From Luteococcus sp038433155 (lineage in GTDB: Bacteria > Actinomycetota > Actinomycetes > Propionibacteriales > Propionibacteriaceae): DNA of 64,000 nucleotides. The position numbers were made by a program, and so were the translations under genes. Below are positions 1 through 8,004 of this stretch, in pieces; position 1 is the first letter of the stretch, and each line of letters begins with the position of its first letter. The stretch covers positions 1-64,000 of the forward strand of contig NZ_JBCDMW010000026.1 in the NCBI RefSeq assembly GCF_038433155.1. Reading direction: 5' to 3'. Under the pieces are notes generated by a model. That model did no database searches, had not been told where the DNA came from, and was given only the letters and a program-made list of their open reading frames with translations.

Positions 1-90
<90 letters not shown>

Positions 91-91
91 G

Positions 92-493
92 TCAGTCGGG
101 CAGCAGGCTGTACTTCGGGTTGTAGATGGTGGGGCGGCCCTCGAACAGGGTGATCACGCCCTCCACCTGGAGTTTGCGGCCGGCGTCGATCCCGCGCACC
201 ACCCGTCGTCCCATCCAGATCAGGGTGACCTCACCGCTGCCATCGCTGAGCACGCCCTCCAGCCACCTGTTGACCCCGCGCGGGTTGAGGGTCACGACGC
301 TGATGCTGCCCCGCAGCTTGACTGGCCGACGCAGCGGCGCCTCCCCAATCGGCAGGCAGCCGGCGGCGGTGGACTCGGTGCGCAGGGTCTCGTCGCGCAG
401 CTCCGCCTCGGAGGTGGTGAAGCGACGCAGCACACGGCCGAACAGCCCCCGCGGGGGGCGTCCGGCCGTGTGTGGGGTGGTGGGCGTCATCAT
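92..493 (-). CDS. OB-fold nucleic-acid-binding protein
   Basis: A 133-residue protein. Residues about 55-130 form a small OB-fold with the pattern ISVVTLNPRG, GEVTLIWMGRR, GRKLQVEGVIT and PTIYNPKYSL. The N-terminal 50 residues are a basic, charged lead. The same kind of gene follows DUF3710 and dut in mycobacteria (Rv2694c, Rv2696c, Rv2697c), so the neighbourhood supports the call. Adjacent ATG codons at 493 and 490 are both possible starts; the one at 493 overlaps the stop of the upstream DUF3710 gene as ATGA, which suggests translational coupling. Its ligand, DNA or RNA, is not known. Confidence 0.8.
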   Translation of the reverse strand: MMTPTTPHTAGRPPRGLFGRVLRRFTTSEAELRDETLRTESTAAGCLPIGEAPLRRPVKLRGSISVVTLNPRGVNRWLEGVLSDGSGEVTLIWMGRRVVRGIDAGRKLQVEGVITLFEGRPTIYNPKYSLLPD

Positions 494-1224
494 TCGGCGA
501 CGGGCGGCTGGCCCTGGGCCTCCGCCTGCGCCTGCTGCAGCTCATCGGGAGCCTGTGCCAGCAACTCGGCGGGGATGGTCATCGGGATCAGGTCGCCGGG
601 CACGCGCGGGCTGTCGTCGCGGCGCACCACCAGGTTGCAGAAGAACTCGTACAGCACGGCCGAGGGGCCGTCGACGCCCTCGGTCATGCCGGCCTCACCC
701 ATCAGCACGCCGCGCAGCAGCCAGCGCGGGCCCTGCGCGAACCAGGTGCGGGAGACGTGGTACATGGTCTCCCCCTCCTCGTTCTGCAGCGGGATCACGC
801 GGCGGATCTCGGTGCCGAAGGGGCCCTCGGCCAGCTGCACGTCGCCGCCCTGCTGGGTGGTGACCTCCACCATGTCCCGCCGGATGTCGGCGGCCATCGA
901 GGTGCTGGCGGGGGCACCGAAGACGGCAACCTCCAGCGCGGACTCGCCGTGCATCACCAGCGCCGCCTGCACCTGCTGGGTGTCCTCGTCCACCTGGAGC
1001 TGCAGGTTCATCTCGTCGAAGGGGGTCATGATCAGGGTGCCGAAGTCAAGCCGGTCCACCTCGTCGGCGTCCAGGTCCACCTCGTCGAAGTCGAAGGGCC
1101 CGTCCTCGCGCCAGTCCTGCTTCTCGTCCAGCTCCGCCCAGCGCGGGTCGTCGGGGTTGACGGTCTCCATCTGGACCTGCTCCTCGACCTGTTCGTTCTG
1201 GTCAACCGCGTCGTTCTCGCTCAC
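490..1224 (-). CDS. DUF3710 family protein
   Basis: A 244-residue acidic soluble protein of the actinobacterial DUF3710 family. The first 45 residues are rich in Glu, Asp and Gln (EQVEEQVQMETV) and the rest is a compact alpha/beta domain with conserved stretches such as DFGTLIMTPFDEMNLQLQVDE and GPRWLLRGVLMGEAG. The GTG at 1224 is chosen because GGAGGG stands nine bases upstream; an upstream in-frame start would lack such a site. It lies between dut and the OB-fold gene, the order known from Mycobacterium. No biochemical role is established. Confidence 0.85.
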   Translation of the reverse strand: MSENDAVDQNEQVEEQVQMETVNPDDPRWAELDEKQDWREDGPFDFDEVDLDADEVDRLDFGTLIMTPFDEMNLQLQVDEDTQQVQAALVMHGESALEVAVFGAPASTSMAADIRRDMVEVTTQQGGDVQLAEGPFGTEIRRVIPLQNEEGETMYHVSRTWFAQGPRWLLRGVLMGEAGMTEGVDGPSAVLYEFFCNLVVRRDDSPRVPGDLIPMTIPAELLAQAPDELQQAQAEAQGQPPVAE

Positions 1225-1280
1225 GTGGAAAATCCCTCCAGCAGGCCACGACGGCTCTCGTCGCGGCAACCTGTTCGATC

Positions 1281-1745
1281 CTATCCTGCCCGCCAGTCGG
1301 CGACACCGCCGCTGGACCCGTGGCCACTGGCGCCCCGGGCGGTCTGGTCCAGGGCGTCGGCCTCCACCACGACGGGCAGTTCGACGGCCTGCACCACCAG
1401 CTGGGCGATCCGGTCCCCCCGGACCAGCCGCACGGGCCGGCTGGCATCGGTGTTCAGCAGGCAGACCTTCACCTCACCGCGGTAGCCGGCGTCCACCGTC
1501 CCGGGGGCGTTGACGATGGTCAGGCCGCTGCGGGCGGCCAGTCCAGAGCGGGGGTGGACGAAACCGGCATAGCCGGTGGGGATGGCGACGGCGATCCCCG
1601 TGCCCACCAGCGTCCGCTCCCCCGGTTCCAGCACCACGTCACTGCTGGCCATCAGGTCGATCCCCGCGTCGTCGGGGTGGGCGCGGGAGGGCAGCGGCAG
1701 CCCCGGGTCAAGGCGCTGCACCCGCAGCTCGGCCAGGCCGGTCAC
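1281..1745 (-). CDS. dut: dUTP diphosphatase (dUTPase)
   Basis: Trimeric dUTPase, 154 residues, the usual length. It hydrolyses dUTP to dUMP and PPi, keeping uracil out of DNA and supplying dUMP for dTMP synthesis. All five motifs are visible: DDAGIDL (26-31), PRSGLA (65-70), GTVDAGYRGEV (82-92, with catalytic Asp85), RGDRIAQLV (109-117) and the P-loop-like RGASGHGSSG (137-146), in which His replaces the more common Phe, as in mycobacteria. The GTG start at 1745 overlaps the stop of the DUF3093 gene as GTGA, so the two are probably coupled. Confidence 0.97.
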   Translation of the reverse strand: MTGLAELRVQRLDPGLPLPSRAHPDDAGIDLMASSDVVLEPGERTLVGTGIAVAIPTGYAGFVHPRSGLAARSGLTIVNAPGTVDAGYRGEVKVCLLNTDASRPVRLVRGDRIAQLVVQAVELPVVVEADALDQTARGASGHGSSGGVADWRAG

Positions 1746-2230
1746 CGTCCCGGCTCCCCGGCCTCGGTCATCAGGTGCTGGCGGGCCACGGCTGCCAGCC
1801 GTTCCGGGTGCCGGGCGCTGACCAGCCAGAAGGGATGGGGATCGGCCGGGTCGTCCAGCGTGACCCGCACCGCGCCCTTCACATAGGGGCGGGTGAGGAA
1901 CCAGCCGGAGGCCAGCGAGCCCGGGCCCATCGACTGGCGCACCTGCGCGGCATCCAGCACCTCGACGTCGGCAACCCAGGGCCACTCGATCCGGGAGCTG
2001 CCGGCCCGTAGCCCGGAGGCGTCGGCGGCCACCACCACGTGGCCATAGCTCCAGAAGGCGATCCCGATCACCAGCAGGCACAGGACGGCGACGGCCGCAC
2101 CGAACTGCAGGTTGAGGTAGGCGCCCACGGCCACCACCAGGGTGCTGGCGAAGCCCAGGGTGAGCAACCACCAGCTGATCGGGATGGTCAGGCGTTCGTG
2201 GTAGCTGGTCTGGCTGGGGCCCTTGGACAT
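1742..2230 (-). CDS. DUF3093 membrane protein
   Basis: A 162-residue protein with two adjacent membrane helices near the N-terminus (WWLLTLGFASTLVVAVGAYL and AAVAVLCLLVIGIAFWSYG). A PH-like cytosolic domain follows, containing IEWPWVADVEVLDAAQ and TRPYVKGAVRVTLDDPADPHPFWLVSARHPERL. This is the DUF3093 family of actinobacteria. The ATG at 2230 is preferred over one at 2260 because the family starts just before the YHERLTIP motif. The gene is encoded with dut here and overlaps its start. Function unknown. Confidence 0.85.
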   Translation of the reverse strand: MSKGPSQTSYHERLTIPISWWLLTLGFASTLVVAVGAYLNLQFGAAVAVLCLLVIGIAFWSYGHVVVAADASGLRAGSSRIEWPWVADVEVLDAAQVRQSMGPGSLASGWFLTRPYVKGAVRVTLDDPADPHPFWLVSARHPERLAAVARQHLMTEAGEPGR

Positions 2231-2345
2231 GCCGCCCAACCTACCCGGGCGCTGCGCCAAGGGCGAAAGTGGTGCCGGACCGGGGCAATTGACCGGGCCG
2301 GCTGCCTACCATGGACGGCGTAGCCACCCACCGTGAGGAGAACCG

Positions 2346-2642
2346 ATGGCCAGCACGAGCCAGAACATTGGTTTCAAGATCTATGCCGGCGTCCTGGGCG
2401 CGGTCACCACCGTCGTCACCCAGAAGCTGATCAGCGCCGCCTGGAAGGTCGCCACCGGCGACACCCCGCCCGACCCCAATGACCCCGACGTGCCGCCCAC
2501 CCAGGCCGCGATCTGGGCGCTGGCCAGCGGGCTCGGCCTGGGCGTCTCCCAGCTGGCGCTGAACCGTTTCGTCGGCCGCCGGTTCGAGGAGGTCACCGGG
2601 GAGCACCTGGACAAGACCGGGAACCTCAAGATCAAGCTCTGA
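2346..2642 (+). CDS. DUF4235 small membrane protein
   Basis: A 98-residue protein with two predicted hydrophobic segments (KIYAGVLGAVTTVVTQKLI and AAIWALASGLGLGVSQLAL) joined by a Pro/Asp-rich loop, and a charged C-terminus. This is the DUF4235 pattern found widely in actinobacteria. GAGGAG lies a few bases upstream of the ATG. It is transcribed away from the dut cluster and ends at a bidirectional terminator shared with the DUF4193 gene. Function unknown. Confidence 0.85.
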   Translation: MASTSQNIGFKIYAGVLGAVTTVVTQKLISAAWKVATGDTPPDPNDPDVPPTQAAIWALASGLGLGVSQLALNRFVGRRFEEVTGEHLDKTGNLKIKL

Positions 2643-2677
2643 GGTCCCCCGGCCCCGGCCGGCACACCCAGACAGCA

Positions 2678-2715
2678 CGAAGGGGCTGCATCCACGGATG
2701 GATGCAGCCCCTTCG
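2678..2715. terminator. Bidirectional intrinsic terminator
   Basis: A perfect 17-bp stem (2678-2694 with 2699-2715) closes the four-base loop CGGA between two convergent genes. AAGG at the left base and CCTT at the right give short A/T ends on both strands. Confidence 0.9.
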
Positions 2716-2739
2716 ACGTGCCGTGGGGTTCCGCTGGAC

Positions 2740-3036
2740 TCAAACGCAGTCGACGCAGTAGTCGATGCCCTTGCGGGTCTCGGCACGCTGACTGGCGGCC
2801 TTCACCAGGAAGCAGGAGCCGCAAGTGAACTCGTCGGCCTGCCGGGGCAGGACGCGGACCGTGAGTTCCTCGTGGGAGAGATCGGCGCCGGGCAGCTCGA
2901 AGGCCTCCGCGGCCTCCACCTCGTCCTCGTCGACCTTGCCCGAGTTCTTGTCATTGCGACGAGTCTTGAGCTCCTCAATGGAGTCTTCGCTCATCTCCTC
3001 GTCGGTCTTGCGAGGGGCATCGTAATCGGTCGCCAT
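2740..3036 (-). CDS. DUF4193 zinc-ribbon protein
   Basis: A 98-residue acidic protein of the DUF4193 family. The first half is charged (DAPRKTDEEMSEDSIEELKTRR). The C-terminal half carries CGSC and, at the very end, CVDC, a probable zinc ribbon. The family is near-universal in actinobacteria and sits close to dut and the DUF3093 gene (Rv2699c in M. tuberculosis). The ATG at 3036 has GGAAGG upstream; longer upstream frames lack a plausible site. A role in transcription or RNA binding has been proposed for similar ribbons but cannot be shown here. Confidence 0.88.
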   Translation of the reverse strand: MATDYDAPRKTDEEMSEDSIEELKTRRNDKNSGKVDEDEVEAAEAFELPGADLSHEELTVRVLPRQADEFTCGSCFLVKAASQRAETRKGIDYCVDCV

Positions 3037-3252
3037 GTCTTCCTTCCCTGAATGACCCTCGCGGGCCCTGCCATGTCTGCGATGTGCATCCCACAACGCC
3101 TCGAAAGGGCGACTTTGTTCCCGCGGGTGGGGTTGGGGCTGCTCAACGGCAGGCACATGTGTATCACACCGTCCGGTCCCGTGGGCGATGCGGGGGCCCT
3201 CAATCCTTCCCAGTGGTCAGAATCAGCCCGTCGGGGTGGTGTTGGCCGGCCG

Positions 3253-5304
3253 TCACAGCCGGTCCGGACGCTGCCAGTCGACGCCGTCCAGGTGGGTGGC
3301 GAGGAAGGCCTGCACGGTCTGGTACCAGACCACGGCGTGCTGTGGGGTGAGGATCCAGTGGTTCTCGTCGGGGAAGTAGAGGAATTTGTGCGGCAGGGTC
3401 TCGGGCGGGCCGGCGTGCCCGCTGACCAGCGCCCACCACAGCGCCAGGCCCTCCCCGATCGGCACCCGGTAGTCCTTGTCCCCATGGATCACCAGCATCG
3501 GCGTGGTGATCCGATCGGCGAACTGGTGCGGCGAATTGGCGGCCATCATCGCCGGGCTCATCTCCTGCTCCCAGAACCAGGGGGCGTCGGTGGTGGGGCC
3601 GAAGCTGGCCAGGTTCCACAGGCTGGCGTGGCTGACGATGCACCGGAAGCGGTTGGTGTGCCCGGCGATCCAGTTGGCCATGTAGCCGCCGAAGGAGCCG
3701 CCCATCATGGCGGTGCGGTCCTGGCGGATGTCCGGACGGGCCTCGACGGCATCGGTGATCGCCTCGACGTCGGTCAGGGTCGCCGGCCCCCAGTTGCCCC
3801 AGCCGCGCTGCACCATCTGGCGGCCGTAGCCGGTGCTCAACGCCGGGTCGGGCAGCAGCACGGCCCGGCCGGTGCTCACCAGCAACCACGGGCACCAGCG
3901 CCAGCTCCAGGCATTCCACGAGCTCACCGGCCCGCCGTGCACCCACAGCACCAGCGGCACCGGGCTGGCGGCGCTGGCCTCGTGCGGCAGGGCCAGCCAG
4001 GCACGGATCCGGGTGCCGTCGGGGGCGGTGGTCTCCACCCGCTCCAGCCGCCCGGGCAGCGCCAGCTCCGGCTGGGTGGTGTGCACGACGGTGCTGTCGC
4101 CGGTGGCCGGGTCGATCCGCACGATCACCGGCGGCTCGTCCCAGGCGGACCGCAGGGCGTACAAGGCGGACCCGTCGGGCGCCAACCGCACCTGGCTGTG
4201 GGCGCCGTGACCGGTCAGCCGCCGCACCTCACCCGTGGCCACCGCCACGGCGAAGACCGGGCACTCGCCGTCCTCGTCGGCGGTGACATAAAGGGTGGCG
4301 GCGTCCGGGCTGAAGGCCACCGGGCTTGCCCAGCGTGGCCAGTCCGCCGCCAGGTCCCGGTGGCTCCCGTCGGCCAGGTCAACCAGGTGCAGGACGTGGT
4401 GGAAGGTCTCCTCCGGGGTGCCGGGCACCCGCCGGATGCAGGCCAGCCAGCGTTCGTCGTCGCTGAGCACCGGGCTGTGGTGGTCCTCCTCCGGGCTGGT
4501 GACCAGCTCGGTCAGTTCCCCCGTCTCGACGTCGATCCGGGCCAGGTCTGCGCGACGCTGGCCGTGCGGCAGCCGTCGGTCCCGCTGCACCACCAGGAAG
4601 CCGCCGCCGGGCGCCAGCACGGACTGGCTGGTGAGCTCCGGCCCCAGATCGGCGGTGACCGGCCGCAGGTCGGCGTCGGTGAGGCTGGGCTCCTGGCCGG
4701 CGGGCAGCTCGGCGGCCAGGAAGCGGACGGTGTCGCTGGTCAGGTCATGGTCCCAGTGGCGCACGCCGCCGCCCTCGTGCAGGATCGCCGCCACCTTCGT
4801 CCTGCTGCGTCGGGTGCGCAGCTCCCGGTCCTGCGCGGCGTCCAGCCCCGCCCGCATCCCGACGGTGCACACCAGCCGGTCGGCGCGTCGGGCGGCCTGC
4901 ACGGCCAGCCAGCCGCCCTCGCGACGGGCCAGCACATGCGCCTCGCCGCCCCGCGCCGGCAGGCACCACAGCGCCTTGTCCCGCTTGCCCGGGTCCTCCC
5001 GCTCGGCGTCGGCCCGGGGCAGGGTGCGGTCCGAGGTGAAGATCACCGAGCCGTCCCGCAGGATCGCCGCCGCGGTCTCCCCCTCCACCCCACGGGTCAA
5101 CCGGTGCGGCGCTGCCAGCCCTGCCGGATCGATCCGCCACAGGGCCGTCACGAACGCGGTCCGGTCCTGGTTCAGGCTCTGGATTCCGGCCAACAGCCAG
5201 TCCCCGTCGGGACTGAGCTCCAAGCTCACCAGCCTGGGCTGGGCGATGTAGGCATCCAGGTCCTGCCAGGGCGATGCGGCGGCCTGCGACTTCTTGGTGC
5301 TCAT
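3253..5304 (-). CDS. S9 family prolyl oligopeptidase-type peptidase
   Basis: A 683-residue two-domain serine peptidase of the dipeptidyl aminopeptidase / acylaminoacyl peptidase type. The first about 400 residues are beta-propeller repeats (SPDGDWLLAG, DDERWLACIR, SPDAATLYVTAD). The C-terminal alpha/beta hydrolase has the nucleophile in GGSFGGYMANW near residue 535, the acid in DKDYRVP and the histidine in DENHW. No signal peptide is seen, so it is probably cytosolic and trims short peptides. The ATG at 5304 has AAGGAG ten bases upstream. It starts 23 bases after hemH ends and is likely cotranscribed with it. Confidence 0.92.
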   Translation of the reverse strand: MSTKKSQAAASPWQDLDAYIAQPRLVSLELSPDGDWLLAGIQSLNQDRTAFVTALWRIDPAGLAAPHRLTRGVEGETAAAILRDGSVIFTSDRTLPRADAEREDPGKRDKALWCLPARGGEAHVLARREGGWLAVQAARRADRLVCTVGMRAGLDAAQDRELRTRRSRTKVAAILHEGGGVRHWDHDLTSDTVRFLAAELPAGQEPSLTDADLRPVTADLGPELTSQSVLAPGGGFLVVQRDRRLPHGQRRADLARIDVETGELTELVTSPEEDHHSPVLSDDERWLACIRRVPGTPEETFHHVLHLVDLADGSHRDLAADWPRWASPVAFSPDAATLYVTADEDGECPVFAVAVATGEVRRLTGHGAHSQVRLAPDGSALYALRSAWDEPPVIVRIDPATGDSTVVHTTQPELALPGRLERVETTAPDGTRIRAWLALPHEASAASPVPLVLWVHGGPVSSWNAWSWRWCPWLLVSTGRAVLLPDPALSTGYGRQMVQRGWGNWGPATLTDVEAITDAVEARPDIRQDRTAMMGGSFGGYMANWIAGHTNRFRCIVSHASLWNLASFGPTTDAPWFWEQEMSPAMMAANSPHQFADRITTPMLVIHGDKDYRVPIGEGLALWWALVSGHAGPPETLPHKFLYFPDENHWILTPQHAVVWYQTVQAFLATHLDGVDWQRPDRL

Positions 5305-5327
5305 CGTTGGGGGCTCCTTGTGGTCGG

Positions 5328-6398
5328 TCAGGCGATCGCGGGGGTGTCCGGGTCCTTGGCATTGGGGCAGCAGCCCTCGCCACCGCACCCCCGGTCACAG
5401 CCCAGCCTGCCACCATCGCTCCCGCGTCGGGCCTGAGCGGCACGCTCCAGCAGCCGGTCGGCCAGGGCGGCGACGAAGGCCGGGGCCACCCCGGCGGTGG
5501 CGGAGCGCACCAGCTGGATCCCGAGCTCCCGGCAGGTCTCCCGCGCCTGGGTGTCCAGGTCATAGACCACCTCCATGTGGTCGGAGATGAAGCCGATCGG
5601 GGCCAGCACCACCCGGTCGATCCCCCGGGCCCGCAGTTCCGCCAGGTGGTCGTTGACGTCGGGCTCCACCCAGGGCTGACCCGGCCGCCCCGAGCGGGAG
5701 CAGTAGACCAGGTCGAAGTCCTGGTCTCCCAGCTGCTGGGCGTCGAAGACGCGCTGCGCCACCTCCCGGTGCCAGCTGGTGTAGGCGCCCCGGCCCAGCA
5801 CGTCATTGCCCGATTCCTGGTCCATCGCGGTGGGGATGGAGTGAGTCACGAAGACCACCCGGGCTCCGGGCAGCTCGGTCAGCGCGGCCCGCAGGGCCTG
5901 GGCATTGGCCGCGACGAAACCCTCGTCCAGCCCGTAGTTTCCGATCCGGTCCACCTGCAGCCCGTCGCCCTGCTCGGCCAGCGCCCCGGCCACGGCTTCC
6001 CGGTAGGAACGGCAGCCGGCGTAGGAGGGGTAGGCGCTGGTGGTGAGCATCAGCACCCGGCGGTGTTCCGCGGCCTTCAGCTCCTGCACCGCCTCGGTGA
6101 TGAAGGGATGCCAGTTGCGGTTGCCCCAGTAGATCGGCACCCGCACGCCGCGGGCGGTCAGCTCGTCCGTCAGCGCCGCCATCAGCGCCTTGTTCTGGTC
6201 ATTGATCGGGCTCTTGCCGCCAAAAAGGAAGTAGTGCTCCCCCACGGTCGCCAGCCGGGAACGCGGGATCCCGGAACCGGCGGTCACCACTTCCAGGAAG
6301 TCGACCACCTCGTCGGGCTTCTCCGGCCCACCGAAGGAGACCAGCAGGATGGCGTCATAGGGTTCGAGACTGGGGACGTCGACGATGTTGGAGGTCAT
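5328..6398 (-). CDS. hemH: Ferrochelatase (coproporphyrin III type)
   Basis: A 356-residue ferrochelatase that inserts Fe(II) into the tetrapyrrole late in heme synthesis; Gram-positive and actinobacterial members act on coproporphyrin III (CpfC). Recognisable blocks are LLVSFGGPEKPDEVVDFLE, MLTTSAYPSYAGCRSYREAV, RVVFVTHSIPTAMDQ, YCSRSGRPGQPW and VVLAPIGFISDHMEVVYDLD, which carries the metal-site His and Glu. The C-terminus has Cys334, Cys338, Cys343 and Cys344, which with the Cys of YAGCRSY may hold a [2Fe-2S] cluster as reported for other actinobacterial enzymes. The ATG at 6398 is preferred over one at 6434 because it begins just before the conserved YDAILLVSFGG. Confidence 0.95.
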   Translation of the reverse strand: MTSNIVDVPSLEPYDAILLVSFGGPEKPDEVVDFLEVVTAGSGIPRSRLATVGEHYFLFGGKSPINDQNKALMAALTDELTARGVRVPIYWGNRNWHPFITEAVQELKAAEHRRVLMLTTSAYPSYAGCRSYREAVAGALAEQGDGLQVDRIGNYGLDEGFVAANAQALRAALTELPGARVVFVTHSIPTAMDQESGNDVLGRGAYTSWHREVAQRVFDAQQLGDQDFDLVYCSRSGRPGQPWVEPDVNDHLAELRARGIDRVVLAPIGFISDHMEVVYDLDTQARETCRELGIQLVRSATAGVAPAFVAALADRLLERAAQARRGSDGGRLGCDRGCGGEGCCPNAKDPDTPAIA

Positions 6399-6528
6399 GA
6401 CGGCGATCCTTGCAGACCTGATCCATTGGCCCAAGTGGGCTCGCAGCTGCCAAGGGGTGCGGCATCAAGCCTTGCGGCACGGTAGATTGAAGAGTGCAGC
6501 ATAGTTGCCATCAGCCCCTGGAGAAGAC

Positions 6529-7995
6529 ATGACAAGCGCCCTCACCCCTCGTGACATCCAGACCCGGATCCGGTCGGGAGCGTCGCTGGAGGACGTGGTG
6601 CGGGAGAGCGGCATGCCCGCCGAGCGGGTGGAGGCCTTCGCCGCGCCGGTCCTGGCCGAACGGGAACACGTCGCCGGCAGCGCATTGCAGTGCCCGGTGC
6701 GCCGCCGGGGTGAGACCGGATCGGTGCGCGCCATGCGGGCCGTCGTGGCGGAGAAGCTGGCCGCCGCCCACACCGACGTCGACGACGTGGAGTGGGACGC
6801 CTGGCGCAATGAGGACCGCAAGTGGACCGTGGTGGGCCGGTGGCAGGCCGACGGCCAGGGCCGAGAGGCCCGGTTCATCTTTGACCAGCGCGCCCGGTTC
6901 AGCGTCGCCGCGAATGACGCCGCGCGCGAGCTGATCGGCGAGGTCACCGCGGCCCCCGCGCCGCGGCCCGTCACCGCCCCCAGTGTCCGGATGGATCCGG
7001 CCGACGCCGAGCCGACCATCGACCTGCAGGACGAGCTCGCGGTGCTCCGCGCCGCGCAGGGCGAGGCGGCGGTCACCGCCCCCACCGTCACCGAGCCTGC
7101 ATCCACCGTCACCGAGCCCACCCCCGAGCAGGGCCAACCCACACCGGCCGAGCCGGTCGCGATGCCTGAGCCCGTCGAGGACGACGACGAGGAGCCGCAG
7201 GACTACTCCCCGGCCGAGCTGGAGGAGGTGGATGGCGTCTATGACCTGGTGCCCCAGAACAGCAGCGAGATGGACGTGCTCTACGAGATGCTGAGCTCCT
7301 TCGCCGAGGACTCGGTCAACATCTACGCCGGGCTGGCCAATCCGGTGATTCCCGAGCCCACCGAGGACCTGACCAAGGACGTGACCCCGGCGGCCGAGCC
7401 CACCGACGAGCCCGAAGCCCCTGAGGAATCCCTGGACGTGCTCGGGAATGCCGACCGGCCCGAGGAAGCGACGGCAGCCGAGCCTGTCGGCGACGAAGCG
7501 ACCACGGAGGCCGAGCCTGTCGAGGCCTCTGCCAGCATGGCGACCGAGCCCGTCGAGGCCTCGGAACCGGGAGAGGCGGAGGATGAGCAGGCCGAGCACT
7601 CGGCCTTGATCGCGCTGCCCGACCAGGCCCCGGTGGCGGTCCCCGCCGCCCCCGTGGTGGTGGAGGTGGCCCAGCCAGAGCCCGACGAGAACACCGTCGA
7701 GGTGCAGCTGCCGGCCGACGAGGCCCCCGCGGAGCCCGACGATTCCGTGGCCCCGGAAGAGCCCCTCGACAAGCTCGGGGACCGAGGCGTGCCTGCCGAC
7801 GAGGACGCCGACCCGGCGGCGGAGCCGGTCGAGGCCCCCGCGGAACCCGAGCAGGACGCCCTGGTGGAGGCCCCGGAGCAGAGCGAGCCGGCCCCCAAGC
7901 CCAGGCCCAAGCCGCGCCCCCGCAAGAAGCGGGCCTCCATTCCCAGCTGGGACGAGATCATGTTCGGCGGGCCGGTGCCCCCGAAGAAGGATTGA
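6529..7995 (+). CDS. sepH: SepH-like cell division protein (DUF3071)
   Basis: A 488-residue SepH homologue; SepH binds and stimulates FtsZ in actinobacteria. Residues 4-50 hold the conserved HTH-like segment (LTPRDIQTRIRSG, EDVVRESGMPAERVEAFAAPVLAERE). A conserved domain follows to about 145, then a long acidic Pro/Glu/Val-rich linker and the typical C-terminal tip PSWDEIMFGG. The usual N-terminal strand domain of about 50 residues is absent: GGAGAAG places the start at 6529 and a stop lies in frame just upstream (6502-6504). The linker is low complexity and may vary between strains. Confidence 0.9.
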   Translation: MTSALTPRDIQTRIRSGASLEDVVRESGMPAERVEAFAAPVLAEREHVAGSALQCPVRRRGETGSVRAMRAVVAEKLAAAHTDVDDVEWDAWRNEDRKWTVVGRWQADGQGREARFIFDQRARFSVAANDAARELIGEVTAAPAPRPVTAPSVRMDPADAEPTIDLQDELAVLRAAQGEAAVTAPTVTEPASTVTEPTPEQGQPTPAEPVAMPEPVEDDDEEPQDYSPAELEEVDGVYDLVPQNSSEMDVLYEMLSSFAEDSVNIYAGLANPVIPEPTEDLTKDVTPAAEPTDEPEAPEESLDVLGNADRPEEATAAEPVGDEATTEAEPVEASASMATEPVEASEPGEAEDEQAEHSALIALPDQAPVAVPAAPVVVEVAQPEPDENTVEVQLPADEAPAEPDDSVAPEEPLDKLGDRGVPADEDADPAAEPVEAPAEPEQDALVEAPEQSEPAPKPRPKPRPRKKRASIPSWDEIMFGGPVPPKKD

Positions 7996-8004
7996 CGGGC
8001 TCTC

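Noticed and set aside
470..1513. Long plus-strand reading frames across the DUF3710 and dut genes
   Set aside because: They are antisense frames made by the GC-rich third positions of real genes; the products are Arg/Ser/Pro-rich and have no ribosome site.
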